Source: Candidatus Thalassarchaeaceae archaeon (lineage in GTDB: Archaea; Thermoplasmatota; Poseidoniia; Poseidoniales; Thalassarchaeaceae). Taken from it: a DNA stretch of 55,623 nucleotides. This document shows, one piece after another, positions 44,133-52,749 of the stretch. Within the stretch, counting starts at the first letter, position 1. Each line of letters begins with the position of its first letter. The notes beneath the pieces are model-generated. The model worked only from the letters and a program-made list of their open reading frames with translations. It was not told where the DNA came from and did not search any database. The stretch lies in the NCBI GenBank assembly GCA_023700245.1, contig JAJPRE010000008.1, positions 1 through 55,623 on the forward strand, read 5' to 3'. A program made the translations under genes and the position numbers.

Positions 44133-44157
44133 ATGCATATAAATATGCATTATGCAT
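44133..44157 (-). promoter_or_regulatory. Palindromic ATGCAT element over the thiR promoter
   Basis: A perfect inverted repeat ATGCATAT-AA-ATATGCAT occupies 44133-44150, followed by a third ATGCAT at 44152-44157. Read toward thiR, the element contains a TATA-like TTTATATG about 35-40 bases before the GTG start, so a bound protein would block promoter access. It also lies only two bases beyond the pruA stop. It is a good candidate for the ThiR operator and autoregulation (inference). Confidence 0.5.
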
Positions 44158-44159
44158 TT

Positions 44160-45794
44160 TTATTCCAAAAATGAATATTTCCAATCCTGTGCTATGTCCA
44201 ATGTTCGTTTAATTGACCGCGGACTAATCCATCTTAGAAGATTCAACGGCCCTCCTGCTTTATCGTTTGTTCCACTTGCTCTCGCCCCTCCAAATGGTTG
44301 CTGCGCAACTACTGCTCCAGTTGGTTTATCATTTATGTAAAAATTTCCAGCTGTAAATCTTAAATATTCAAATGCTTTCATAACATCTTCTTCTTGATTT
44401 GCAAATATGGATCCTGTAAGCGCATATGATGATGATTCATCACATATTTTTAGAACATCATCAAAATCTTCATCTTCATATACAAAAACAGTTAATACCG
44501 GCCCGAATATCTCTTCTATCATCGTTTCTGACAAGGGATCAGTCGTAACTATTACCGTGGGCTCTACAAACCATCCAACATCTTGATTATATTCTCCTCC
44601 GACGATTATTTCGCAATTTTTGGATTCTTTAGCCCTATCAATATATCCAGTAATTTTGGTAAATGATCGCTCATCTATTACTGCCGTCATAAAGTTAGAA
44701 AAATCTAATGCATCACCCATTTTTATTTTTCTTATTTCCGTACATAAATCTTCAGAAATTGAGTTCCAAACACTCTTTGGAATATATGCCCGACTAGCAG
44801 CAGAGCATTTTTGGCCTTGATACTCGAATGAACCTCGAAGTAATGCAACTAATAATCCATTTTTATCACAATCCATATGGGCAACTATGAAATCCTTTCC
44901 TCCTGTTTCTCCGACTATCCTTGGATATGAACGTAATTTTGGTAATGCATGTCCTATTTCTTGCCATAATCCTTGAAATGTGGCCGTGGAACCTGTGAAA
45001 TGTAGGCCAGCAAAATCTTCATTAGATAATGCAATTTCAGTTATTTCTGCACCAGATCCTGGAACAAAATTTATTACTCCAGGGGGTAATCCTGCTTCCA
45101 TCATTAATTCCATTAAGACGTAGTTGGAAAGATATGAATTACGACTAGGCTTCCATACAGATGTACAACCAACAATCGCAGGTGCACTTGGAAGATTAGC
45201 TGCAATACTTGAAAAATTAAATGGAGTTATCGAGAGTACAAATCCTTCTAATGGCCTAATTTCGGTTGAATTAACGACTCCAGGTGGAGATACTAATGGT
45301 TGTAAATAATCATGAAATCCGCGAGCATAATGGCAATTAAACCTCCAAAAATCAATCAATTCACATGCAGCATCTATTTCAGCCTGATAAACTGTTTTTG
45401 ATTGATTTAACATTGTAGCCGCATTTACTTTCATTCTCCAATCACCGGCTAATAATTCCGCACATTTCTCAAATATAGCACATCTGCCTTCCAATCCTAA
45501 TTCAATCCAATCTTTTTGAGATTCAACAGCAGATTTGCAAGCTGCTTTTATTTCTTTTTCTGTTGCTAAGTGAACTTTAGCAATGATATGCTTATGATTA
45601 TGTGGAATTACCTGATTGATAGTGATGCCCGTAAATATCTTCTCTCCGTTTATAATGCAAGGTATCTCAATTACTTCGCTCATCTGCCTTTCTAATTCGA
45701 CTTTAATCATATCACGTTCTGTTGAGCCAGGTGCATATGCAAGTATTGGTTCATTGAGAGGTTGTCTACTCATATCCAACCCGAAGAGACTCAT
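44160..45794 (-). CDS. pruA: L-glutamate gamma-semialdehyde (1-pyrroline-5-carboxylate) dehydrogenase
   Basis: An ALDH of about 544 residues, longer than generic ALDHs and typical of the P5C dehydrogenase (ALDH4) branch. Early NEPILAYAPGSTERDMIKVE is characteristic. The NAD site has VLSITPFNFSSIAANLP and GCTSVWKPSRNS, the catalytic Glu lies in RIVGETGGKDF, and the Cys in FEYQGQKCSAASRAYIP. The late NFYINDKPTGAVVAQQPFGG is also ALDH4-like. It oxidises glutamate semialdehyde to glutamate in proline catabolism. No proline dehydrogenase is present in the window. Starts at a GTG at 45812 or an ATG at 45773 are alternatives to 45794. Confidence 0.88.
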   Translation of the reverse strand: MSLFGLDMSRQPLNEPILAYAPGSTERDMIKVELERQMSEVIEIPCIINGEKIFTGITINQVIPHNHKHIIAKVHLATEKEIKAACKSAVESQKDWIELGLEGRCAIFEKCAELLAGDWRMKVNAATMLNQSKTVYQAEIDAACELIDFWRFNCHYARGFHDYLQPLVSPPGVVNSTEIRPLEGFVLSITPFNFSSIAANLPSAPAIVGCTSVWKPSRNSYLSNYVLMELMMEAGLPPGVINFVPGSGAEITEIALSNEDFAGLHFTGSTATFQGLWQEIGHALPKLRSYPRIVGETGGKDFIVAHMDCDKNGLLVALLRGSFEYQGQKCSAASRAYIPKSVWNSISEDLCTEIRKIKMGDALDFSNFMTAVIDERSFTKITGYIDRAKESKNCEIIVGGEYNQDVGWFVEPTVIVTTDPLSETMIEEIFGPVLTVFVYEDEDFDDVLKICDESSSYALTGSIFANQEEDVMKAFEYLRFTAGNFYINDKPTGAVVAQQPFGGARASGTNDKAGGPLNLLRWISPRSIKRTLDIAQDWKYSFLE

Positions 45795-45823
45795 CTCTAT
45801 ATTCTTACGCACAATTTATTCAT

Positions 45824-46126
45824 CTAAGACCAAGCATCTGGATCATCTTTCTTATGTTTTTTCCCAACTTTATAATGTGTCTTACATAGCGTCACTCTTC
45901 TTGAATCATTGGATATTCCGTTATCGCCCCACACATCAACTGCCCATTCATACGCCTTTCTCCGGCCTCCAATTTTTTTATCTGCCCAGTTGGAACATCC
46001 TGCTACATCGCACCTAGTTTCACCAACGTACTCTTCTTTTATTTTATTATCAGTTCCTGCCTTGGCAGCAGCGTCGTCTCTCTTCTTACGGGCCTTGGCC
46101 TTAAATCCCATATTATATCGGGCCAT
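45824..46126 (-). CDS. Small basic Cys/His protein of unknown function
   Basis: A 100-residue, strongly basic protein (MARYNMGFKAKARKKRDDAA at the start). A possible zinc site is formed by ETRCDVAGCSNWADKKIGGR and VTLCKTHYKVGKKHKKDD: CxxxxC followed about 40 residues later by CxxH. High Lys/Arg content suggests binding to RNA, the ribosome or DNA. It lies between purA (upstream, 23 bases) and pruA on the same strand. I do not recognise the family. The opposite-strand frame at 45909-46139 is less credible. Confidence 0.65.
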   Translation of the reverse strand: MARYNMGFKAKARKKRDDAAAKAGTDNKIKEEYVGETRCDVAGCSNWADKKIGGRRKAYEWAVDVWGDNGISNDSRRVTLCKTHYKVGKKHKKDDPDAWS

Positions 46127-46149
46127 GTTAATTGATTAGAACATTGTGC

Positions 46150-47484
46150 CTAATTATTTGATATATCGAATGGGCCATTAGTTGATGCAATGGATGCGCT
46201 TCTATCTGGGCCAACTCCTATACTAACAATTGGAACTCCTGCCAAATGTTCTATTCTTTTGATATAGTTATGCATTTCAGAACTTAATACATCAAATCCT
46301 ATATTTTCCTTTCTTGATCTATCTGCCATTGATATCCATTCCTTGTCCGATAAGGATTTAAATCCCGGATGGGTTTCGTATATTGGCTTACATTTTGCTA
46401 ATTCAATACTAGTGGTAGGAATCATTTGCAATAATTTTCCTTCCATTTCGTAACCAATGCATATTTTAATTTCATCTAATCCTCCTAGTACATCAAGTTT
46501 AGTTAGCACGAGTCCAGTATAGCCATTTAATCTATTACTTTCCTTAAGTGCCACTAAATCTAGCCATCCAGTTCTTCTGGGTCTTCCCGTAGTTGTTCCA
46601 AATTCATGACCAACTTTAGCCATATGCATGCCTGGCCCTCCCTCTAATGGCAATTCAGATGGAAATGGGCCATTACCTACTCTTGTTGTATACGCCTTCG
46701 TAATTCCGAAACATTGTTCGACATGGCCAGGATGTATACCAGCACCATGGGTTGCATTTGCTCTACATGTAACTGATGAAGTCACGAAAGGATATGTTCC
46801 TTGGTCAATATCTAACATGGCTCCCTGCGCTCCTTCTAGGAGTACATTTTCATTATTTCTTAATGCAAAATCAATCATCAATCCAGTTGGCTTTATACAT
46901 TCTCCATATCTCGATAAGATCCAGCGAAGGTCACTTTGTAATGCCTTTAGTTCAATTTTTGATTCCACTTTAACTGATTCTAATTGCGTATTCATTCTCT
47001 CAACAATTGTATTTAATTCTTCATTATCTTCTACAATATTTATGATATCTGCAAATCGTATTCCAACTCTTTCAATACGGTCACGGTATGCAGGCCCTAT
47101 TCCTCTACCTGTGGTTCCAACAATCTTATCTGCACTGTCATATAATCTATGGAATGGAAGTATTATCGAAGCCCTTTCACTAATAAATAACCTCTTCCCT
47201 TCTGGACGTTCTCCCGAGATATCAAACCATCTATCTAACTCTTGTTCCAGTACCCATGGATCAATTACCATGCCATCTCCAAGTATCATTGAGCAATGTA
47301 ATGATGAGACTCCTGATGGGATTTGATGTAATTTTAAAGTTGTGTCCCCGTATACCACCGTATGGCCTGCATTATTCCCTCCTTGAAACCTAACTGCCCA
47401 ACTAGAATCAGCCGCAAGCTGGTCAATTGCCTTTCCTTTTCCTTCATCTCCCCATTGGGCTCCAAGTACTACGGTAGCGGGCAC
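46150..47484 (-). CDS. purA: Adenylosuccinate synthetase
   Basis: Catalyses GTP-dependent ligation of IMP and aspartate, the first committed step to AMP. The 444-residue protein opens VVLGAQWGDEGKGKAIDQLA (P-loop-like catalytic Asp segment), followed by VRFQGGNNAGHTVVYG, GTTGRGIGPAYRDRIER, LLEGAQGAMLDIDQGTYPFV and TTTGRPRRTGWLDLVALK. All are canonical. The start is a GTG at 47484. It is upstream of the small Cys/His gene. An 83-base gap separates it from serC. Confidence 0.94.
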   Translation of the reverse strand: MPATVVLGAQWGDEGKGKAIDQLAADSSWAVRFQGGNNAGHTVVYGDTTLKLHQIPSGVSSLHCSMILGDGMVIDPWVLEQELDRWFDISGERPEGKRLFISERASIILPFHRLYDSADKIVGTTGRGIGPAYRDRIERVGIRFADIINIVEDNEELNTIVERMNTQLESVKVESKIELKALQSDLRWILSRYGECIKPTGLMIDFALRNNENVLLEGAQGAMLDIDQGTYPFVTSSVTCRANATHGAGIHPGHVEQCFGITKAYTTRVGNGPFPSELPLEGGPGMHMAKVGHEFGTTTGRPRRTGWLDLVALKESNRLNGYTGLVLTKLDVLGGLDEIKICIGYEMEGKLLQMIPTTSIELAKCKPIYETHPGFKSLSDKEWISMADRSRKENIGFDVLSSEMHNYIKRIEHLAGVPIVSIGVGPDRSASIASTNGPFDISNN

Positions 47485-47567
47485 GCTTCGACTGCCATGG
47501 CTGACAGTGTTTGAATACTTTGGACAGTATTCGGCAAAAATACTATACGTTACCCAATTCGTAGCAT

Positions 47568-48665
47568 TTATTTTTCAGAATATTTAAATTCAAATTTATT
47601 CATGAATTCAACCAATGCTTCAACACTTTCCTTAGGTAAATAATTATACATACTTGCCCTGATACCTCCAACGCTTCTATGGCCTTTTAGGCCTCCAAAA
47701 CCAGCCTCTAATGATTCCTCGATAAATTTTTCTTCTAATTCTTTATTTTTTAGATTCCAAGTTACATTCATCCTTGATCTTGAGTCCTTTGACGCATGCG
47801 GCCTCCAAAAATCTGTCCTATCTAGTTCTTCATAAATTATATTTGATTTCTCTAGATTTCTTTTAATTGAGCCATCCATTCCTCCATTCCTCTCTAACCA
47901 TGTTAATACTTTGCTTAGTACAAATATTCCAAAGGTATTTGGAGTATTGAACATTGACCCCTTTGAAGAATGGACTTGATAATTTAACATTGACGGAATA
48001 TTATCATCCACCTGAGAAATCGCCCAAGGTGATAAAATAACTAGAGTAACTCCACTGGGTCCTAAATTTTTCTGAGCGCCTGCATAAATTATGTCATGTT
48101 TAGATACATCTAAGGCTACTCCAGTAATATCTGAACTAGCATCTACAATTAATGGTTTACCTTTACTATCTGGAATATTATGGTACTGTGTGCCATATAA
48201 TGTATTATTTGAAGTATAATGGACATATTTTGTATCATCTCTGATCTCATATTCGCCATTACTCGGTACCATTTTGAAATTATTCCCTTCATCAGTCCAG
48301 ATAATTTCAGCATCACCTATTCTCTTTGCTTCTTTAAGGGCCTTTTGAGACCATCCGCCGGTAATCAAATAATCAGCCTTTTCACCCTTTTTCAAAATAT
48401 TCAAAGCTGACATATAAAACTGTAAAGAAGCACCACCTTGTAGTAATAATACTTCATATTCATCTGGAACTTTCAAAATTTTTCTTATACTATTTATTGC
48501 ATTATCCATTATTCCTTGAAAAATTTCACTTCTATGAGATATTTCTAATAAGCCAAATCCACTTCCTAGGATATTAGGCAGAGAAGCCGCCACTTCTTCG
48601 ACTACTTCTATTGGTAAAATGGCCGGCCCTGCACCAAAGTTATGTATTCTTTGATTATTCTCCAT
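47568..48665 (-). CDS. serC: Phosphoserine aminotransferase
   Basis: A PLP-dependent class V aminotransferase that converts 3-phosphohydroxypyruvate to phosphoserine in serine synthesis. MENNQRIHNFGAGPAILP at the start, LEISHRSEIFQGIMDNA, VLLLQGGASLQFYM, the PLP-lysine segment IIYAGAQKNLGPSG and GLKGHRSVGGIRASMYNYLP at the end are all SerC hallmarks. Length is normal (365 aa). An ATG at 48683 would add six residues; neither start has a clear Shine-Dalgarno sequence. It is divergent from pdxT, with a 91-base gap. Confidence 0.9.
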   Translation of the reverse strand: MENNQRIHNFGAGPAILPIEVVEEVAASLPNILGSGFGLLEISHRSEIFQGIMDNAINSIRKILKVPDEYEVLLLQGGASLQFYMSALNILKKGEKADYLITGGWSQKALKEAKRIGDAEIIWTDEGNNFKMVPSNGEYEIRDDTKYVHYTSNNTLYGTQYHNIPDSKGKPLIVDASSDITGVALDVSKHDIIYAGAQKNLGPSGVTLVILSPWAISQVDDNIPSMLNYQVHSSKGSMFNTPNTFGIFVLSKVLTWLERNGGMDGSIKRNLEKSNIIYEELDRTDFWRPHASKDSRSRMNVTWNLKNKELEEKFIEESLEAGFGGLKGHRSVGGIRASMYNYLPKESVEALVEFMNKFEFKYSEK

Positions 48666-48756
48666 AAGCCGTTGGAGGCGCATTAGGTCTTTGACTACAT
48701 CGGATAAATAATCTGATAGGGGTGAGGTTCATTTCATATTGGCTTGACCGGGGCTT

Positions 48757-49368
48757 ATGATACGTGTTGGCCTTGTTATGCTCCAAGGCGCTCGAAATGT
48801 TCATATGGTGGCTTTGGAAAAAGCCTCAAAAGAGTCAGGTATGGAAGTTGAAATCAAGGAGCTCAGAACATCAAATGATTTATTTTCTTCAAAAATTGAT
48901 GCTATAATAATTCCAGGAGGGGAATCTACAACTATGCGCCTGACTGGGAATTCATCAAAATCAGGCCTCATTCCATCATTATTAGAATTTATTAGGCAAA
49001 ATCCACAACTTCCTGTTTTAGGAACTTGCGCAGGAGCCATACTTTTGGCCGATCCGCGAGATGGTAAAAATTCCCTCGTAGGGTCATCTATCATCAGGAA
49101 TGGATACGGTAGGCAGAATGAATCATTTCAAGCCGAAATATATTCTAACCTTTTAATGAGAAATTATCCTGGAATATTTATCAGGGCGCCTAAATTTTCA
49201 TCCATTGAGGACTCCAATTCTGTAATAGCAACATTTGGTAAAGATGTTGTCGGTGTACGAAAATTCAATAGAATCGCACTATCGTTTCATCCAGAACTAT
49301 CTCATGATAACGGATTCCACCGCTGGCTTGTAGATCAGGCAATCATTTATTCGGAGATATTAGTATGA
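48757..49368 (+). CDS. pdxT: Pyridoxal 5'-phosphate synthase glutaminase subunit
   Basis: Class I glutaminase that supplies ammonia to PdxS for PLP synthesis. It starts RVGLVMLQGARNVHM and has IIIPGGESTTMRLTG, the nucleophile Cys in VLGTCAGAILLADP, YGRQNESFQAEI, GIFIRAPKFSSIED and the His/Glu of the triad in ALSFHPELSHDNGFHRW. The 203-residue length is typical. pdxS is not in this window. PLP would serve the four PLP enzymes seen here. Its stop overlaps the radical SAM start by four bases (ATGA), a coupling not typical of pdxT. Confidence 0.92.
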   Translation: MIRVGLVMLQGARNVHMVALEKASKESGMEVEIKELRTSNDLFSSKIDAIIIPGGESTTMRLTGNSSKSGLIPSLLEFIRQNPQLPVLGTCAGAILLADPRDGKNSLVGSSIIRNGYGRQNESFQAEIYSNLLMRNYPGIFIRAPKFSSIEDSNSVIATFGKDVVGVRKFNRIALSFHPELSHDNGFHRWLVDQAIIYSEILV

Positions 49369-50510
49369 TTCACCAACTTAGGCTCCCCCAAGTTCCAGAA
49401 TTACATGAAGCTCCCGATATTACTGATACTGAAGGTTGTTTGCAGTGTCAACTGGGGAGTAAATTGGTATTATTTATTACAGGGCATTGCCATTGGCAAT
49501 GTGACTATTGCCCACTTTCAGAAAATCGGAGAGAGATAGATTGGATGTATGCAAATGAGAGAAAATGTGAAAATTTTGATCAAGTTATAGAAGAAGCTCG
49601 TGCTATGCGTGCGACAGGTGCAGGCATAACAGGAGGAGATCCATTGATGGCTAGAAAGCGCACACTCGAAGGAATCAGGCGTCTTAAGAAAGAATTCGGA
49701 CCTTCTTTCCATCTTCATATGTACACTAGTATTCCATTTAACCCAGAGTGGGCGATTGATTTTGCCGACGCAGGCCTTGATGAAATTAGGTTTCATTTTT
49801 TAAAGTTAGATTCTTCAAAGTACAAAGATACCATTTCCGCCTGCCATAAATCGGGTATTTTGACAGGTGTTGAATTGCCTTGTGAGCCTGACAAAGAAGT
49901 AGAATTATTAGACTTATTAGAAGAATTAAGAGATTTTGATATTTCATTTATGAATGTAAATGAATTAGAAATTACGGTCGGTAATCATGGAAATATGGAA
50001 TTACGCGGATTTAATTTATCTTCGGGGATAACTGCTGGTGCAAACGGCTCTGCTGAATTGGCTATGGCAATGAGGGACAGAATAAATGCTGCAGAGATTG
50101 GTTTACCCGATCCCCTTGATAAAGTAATCCGAGATCCATTTGGATTTAGTCTAAAATTTTGTACTGCAGTATACAAAGATGCAGGGCAATTAAGGCGACG
50201 ATTTTTAAGAAGAGGCGAAGCAACCATTGCACCTCATGAGACTCTTACTGAAGATGGTACACTAATTTTTGGTGCAATATATTCTAACCCTGAAGATCAA
50301 GAATTTTGGATTCAAGAAATAATTAATGAAACTAATTTGCCAAGTCGCTTTCTATTCTGGGACGAAGCTAATCAAAGAATTGAATTACCTCTAGTGGTGG
50401 CTGAATCAATCGCAGATGAGGTAGATGCCCCAGTTTCACTTGTAGAAGTATTGCCTACATATGAAAGAATTGAAATGTCTCTCATTTGGTTGAATGAATA
50501 TCCTAAATAG
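49365..50510 (+). CDS. Radical SAM protein, archaeal COG2108-like
   Basis: A 381-residue radical SAM enzyme. The [4Fe-4S] cluster motif is FITGHCHWQCDYCPLSENRR (CxxxCxxC). The SAM-binding glycine-rich part is TGAGITGGDPLM, and HLHMYTSIPFNPEW, DEIRFHFLKLD and GVELPCEP follow strand by strand. An additional Cys pair, EGCLQCQLG, lies before the cluster, and a C-terminal domain of about 100 residues is not recognised. From memory the arrangement resembles the archaeal group related to pyruvate-formate-lyase activators (COG2108), whose substrate is unknown. It is translationally coupled to pdxT. Confidence 0.8.
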   Translation: MIHQLRLPQVPELHEAPDITDTEGCLQCQLGSKLVLFITGHCHWQCDYCPLSENRREIDWMYANERKCENFDQVIEEARAMRATGAGITGGDPLMARKRTLEGIRRLKKEFGPSFHLHMYTSIPFNPEWAIDFADAGLDEIRFHFLKLDSSKYKDTISACHKSGILTGVELPCEPDKEVELLDLLEELRDFDISFMNVNELEITVGNHGNMELRGFNLSSGITAGANGSAELAMAMRDRINAAEIGLPDPLDKVIRDPFGFSLKFCTAVYKDAGQLRRRFLRRGEATIAPHETLTEDGTLIFGAIYSNPEDQEFWIQEIINETNLPSRFLFWDEANQRIELPLVVAESIADEVDAPVSLVEVLPTYERIEMSLIWLNEYPK

Positions 50511-50548
50511 AAATATACTGAACACATTCATAGAGTTAAACACACACA

Positions 50549-52396
50549 GTGATAATAGTGCCAGTCAGAAAAGCCAACTTAGAGAATTCCTCAGTTAGTC
50601 CCTTTAGGCGTCTATCTGCTTCTCAGGTTATCGCATGGAGGAATTGCCCCCGATTATGGTATTATGGTTGGAGGGAGCGTCTAAAATCGCCACTTCCTCC
50701 CCAAATAATAAGAGGGAATGCCGTTGAAGAATGTATCTGTAGAGTATTACGGGACTCTCCTCTATACTTGCTCCCTGATTCTGACTACGATATGACTTCT
50801 CCAATTCTCGAAGACGGATCTCCAGCTTTAGACCAGCAAGAAGGGTGGATAGGCCCCAAATTGAAAATACTGCCTGAATCTAATTGGCCAAAAAATCGCT
50901 CTGAATTTGAAAATTGGGCCAAAAAACGCGCAATTCATTACTTTGATGATTGCTGGGAGAGGGCTACCAACGATTGGAAAAATAATCCAAACAGGAAAGG
51001 AAACTCGTCAGATATTGAATCTCAAGAAGGATTAGATATGGTCATATCAGGATTAAATCTACATTTTAATGAACTAGAAAGATGTATCGTCCAAAATGGT
51101 GGTAAAAATTTTGAAAATTGGAGAATTGCTCAGAATCGAGGACTCTGGCCATCTCCAGATGGATTCCCAAGAAATCGTCTGTGTATTAATCCTTCAATTA
51201 CTGAAGGTCAAATGACTTGGATTGAAGCTTGGGAATTTGCGAGACCTTGGTTTGTCGATCCGGATGCCAGGTCATTTTCACAAACTAGTTCACATCCAGA
51301 AGAATGGTTTCAAGGGGAGTATGATTTAGTTTATCGATGGTCAGGAAATATCAATATTGTAGACCTAAAAGCATCAATAGGTAAAGGCGATAGATCTGCA
51401 GGTTATTTGGAACAACTCCGACTTTATGCATGGCTATGGTGGGAAACGCATGATAGGCTGGACATAGTTTCGGAACTAGAAATTTGGTATCTGGGTACAG
51501 GAACTTCAAAGAAAGTCCCAGTACCTGATGTAAAAGAGATGGAATTATTAAGTATAGAATTAAAGGACTTATATGAATTAATTCATGCACATGATCCCGA
51601 TATTTCAGATTGCCCTACTAATCCAACACCCTTGAATATATTTGAAAATGGAGGCAATCCTGCAAATCCTTCAATCGATCAAGACCCTTTGTCTAGATGT
51701 AAGGTGTGCGATGTTCGAGCAATTTGTGAGGGTAGCGATTATGAAATTGAATTACCAATGATGGATAGGATAGAACGTTTTGGCCACGCTTGGCCCGTGA
51801 CTCCTTTAGGAAATCTGAAAACTAGGTTTACTGTCTCAGGGGAAGTCATAAACTTAATTGGTCCAGAAATATGTCCCAATGGAACTATAGATTTATCTTT
51901 TACTCTTCAAAATGGTTATGATCGTGCCAAGGTAAAAATACATCGAAATGGGGGCCCAAAGAAAGTATCGCGCTCTATAAATGAAGGCTCTTGGGTTAGA
52001 ATTGACAATTCTTTAGCTTCTTTATGGAAGGGGCAATTAGTACTGGATTTGGATAATCTTTCTCAGATTAGTACTATTGAAAAATCTTCTAATGATGCAA
52101 TAGTTGAAGTTGAAACTAGGGCATCTATTGTTGGTAGAGTTTGGTCCATTGATGCATTTCCCGATGGAAAAGGAATTCGTAGATGGTCAATAACTATTGT
52201 TGATAATTCTGGTTCTGGCGGTGCTGTTGCATTTAAACAATTTATTCCCAATTCTGCTGCTGCTATAGAAAGAGGTGATGAAATTGCAATTTTAAATGGG
52301 GAATCAGGTGAATTTGCAGGTAGATCGCAAATACGAATAGGCCCTGGAACTAGAGTTGTTATCTTAAAAAATTCTGAAGATCTTATTCCATTTTGA
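50549..52396 (+). CDS. PD-(D/E)XK nuclease with Fe-S cluster motif and C-terminal OB-like region
   Basis: A 615-residue protein with a Cas4/RecB-like nuclease core. RLSASQVIAWRNCPRLWYYG gives the N-terminal Cys, GEYDLVYRWSGNINIVDLKA provides Asp and the D-x-K element, and LEQLRLYAWLWW is the helix with the conserved Gln. CKVCDVRAICEGSDYE supplies the last cysteines of a probable [4Fe-4S] site. An insert of about 170 residues separates the Cys motif from the Asp motif. The last ~190 residues (FTVSGEVINLIGPEI, then ASIVGRVWSIDAF) look like two OB folds, as in replication or repair factors. The start is a GTG at 50549 or 50558; no ATG fits. A role in DNA repair is likely; a CRISPR role is unsupported because no cas genes are present. 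Confidence 0.75.
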   Translation: MIIVPVRKANLENSSVSPFRRLSASQVIAWRNCPRLWYYGWRERLKSPLPPQIIRGNAVEECICRVLRDSPLYLLPDSDYDMTSPILEDGSPALDQQEGWIGPKLKILPESNWPKNRSEFENWAKKRAIHYFDDCWERATNDWKNNPNRKGNSSDIESQEGLDMVISGLNLHFNELERCIVQNGGKNFENWRIAQNRGLWPSPDGFPRNRLCINPSITEGQMTWIEAWEFARPWFVDPDARSFSQTSSHPEEWFQGEYDLVYRWSGNINIVDLKASIGKGDRSAGYLEQLRLYAWLWWETHDRLDIVSELEIWYLGTGTSKKVPVPDVKEMELLSIELKDLYELIHAHDPDISDCPTNPTPLNIFENGGNPANPSIDQDPLSRCKVCDVRAICEGSDYEIELPMMDRIERFGHAWPVTPLGNLKTRFTVSGEVINLIGPEICPNGTIDLSFTLQNGYDRAKVKIHRNGGPKKVSRSINEGSWVRIDNSLASLWKGQLVLDLDNLSQISTIEKSSNDAIVEVETRASIVGRVWSIDAFPDGKGIRRWSITIVDNSGSGGAVAFKQFIPNSAAAIERGDEIAILNGESGEFAGRSQIRIGPGTRVVILKNSEDLIPF

Positions 52397-52404
52397 AGTT
52401 ACAT

Positions 52405-52490
52405 TGGCGCCGAGAGAGGGATTTGAACCCCCGAGTCCTAAGGACAATGGATTTCGAATCCATCGCAATACCGGGCTATGCGATCTCGGC
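52405..52490 (-). tRNA. tRNA-Ser (anticodon CGA)
   Basis: The acceptor stem GCCGAGA/TCTCGGC (52484-52490 with 52409-52415) pairs perfectly. The anticodon stem ATGGA/TCCAT encloses the loop TTCGAAA, anticodon CGA. A long variable arm and a GTTCAAATC T-loop identify a class II serine tRNA. The discriminator is G at 52408, followed by a genome-encoded CCA (52405-52407). No intron is seen. Confidence 0.92.
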
Positions 52491-52545
52491 TATATGTGGC
52501 CGAATCTTGGATTAGAAATAAGGCTGACTAGTGTTTCCGAGAGGC

Positions 52546-52746
52546 ATGAGGGTCGAGATTGAAAGCGATGGAAATATCTTATTTGTGGAATCTGAAAAAC
52601 CAATAACTGTTAATGAAGTATTACGAAAATTAGAAATTCAAACTTCCACCGTTCTTGTTGTTTATGATGGCACAATTGTTCCTCATACATCATTAATAGA
52701 ATCCGACATAAGATTGGAATTAGTTGTTGTATCTTCAGGTGGTTAA
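52546..52746 (+). CDS. Ubiquitin-like MoaD/ThiS-type small protein ending in Gly-Gly (SAMP-like)
   Basis: A 66-residue protein that starts MRVEIESDGNILFVESEKPI, has a beta-grasp alternation of strands and a helix (TVNEVLRKLEI), and ends IRLELVVVSSGG. The C-terminal Gly-Gly after a hydrophobic strand is the activatable tail of ThiS, MoaD and archaeal SAMP proteins. It could act as a sulfur carrier or as a protein modifier; no ThiF/MoeB-type activating enzyme is adjacent. I use the ATG at 52546 with GAG upstream. The frame can extend to a GTG at 52531. It is divergent from tRNA-Ser and ends three bases before the convergent beta-propeller gene. Confidence 0.72.
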   Translation: MRVEIESDGNILFVESEKPITVNEVLRKLEIQTSTVLVVYDGTIVPHTSLIESDIRLELVVVSSGG

Positions 52747-52749
52747 GTA

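Noticed and set aside
46628-47326. Long open frame (232 codons) on the plus strand
   Set aside because: It lies wholly antisense to purA, which has all catalytic motifs; its residue composition is shadow-like.
50549-52396. CRISPR-associated Cas4
   Set aside because: Only the nuclease core is Cas4-like; no repeats, spacers or cas genes are present, and the protein is about three times the length of Cas4.
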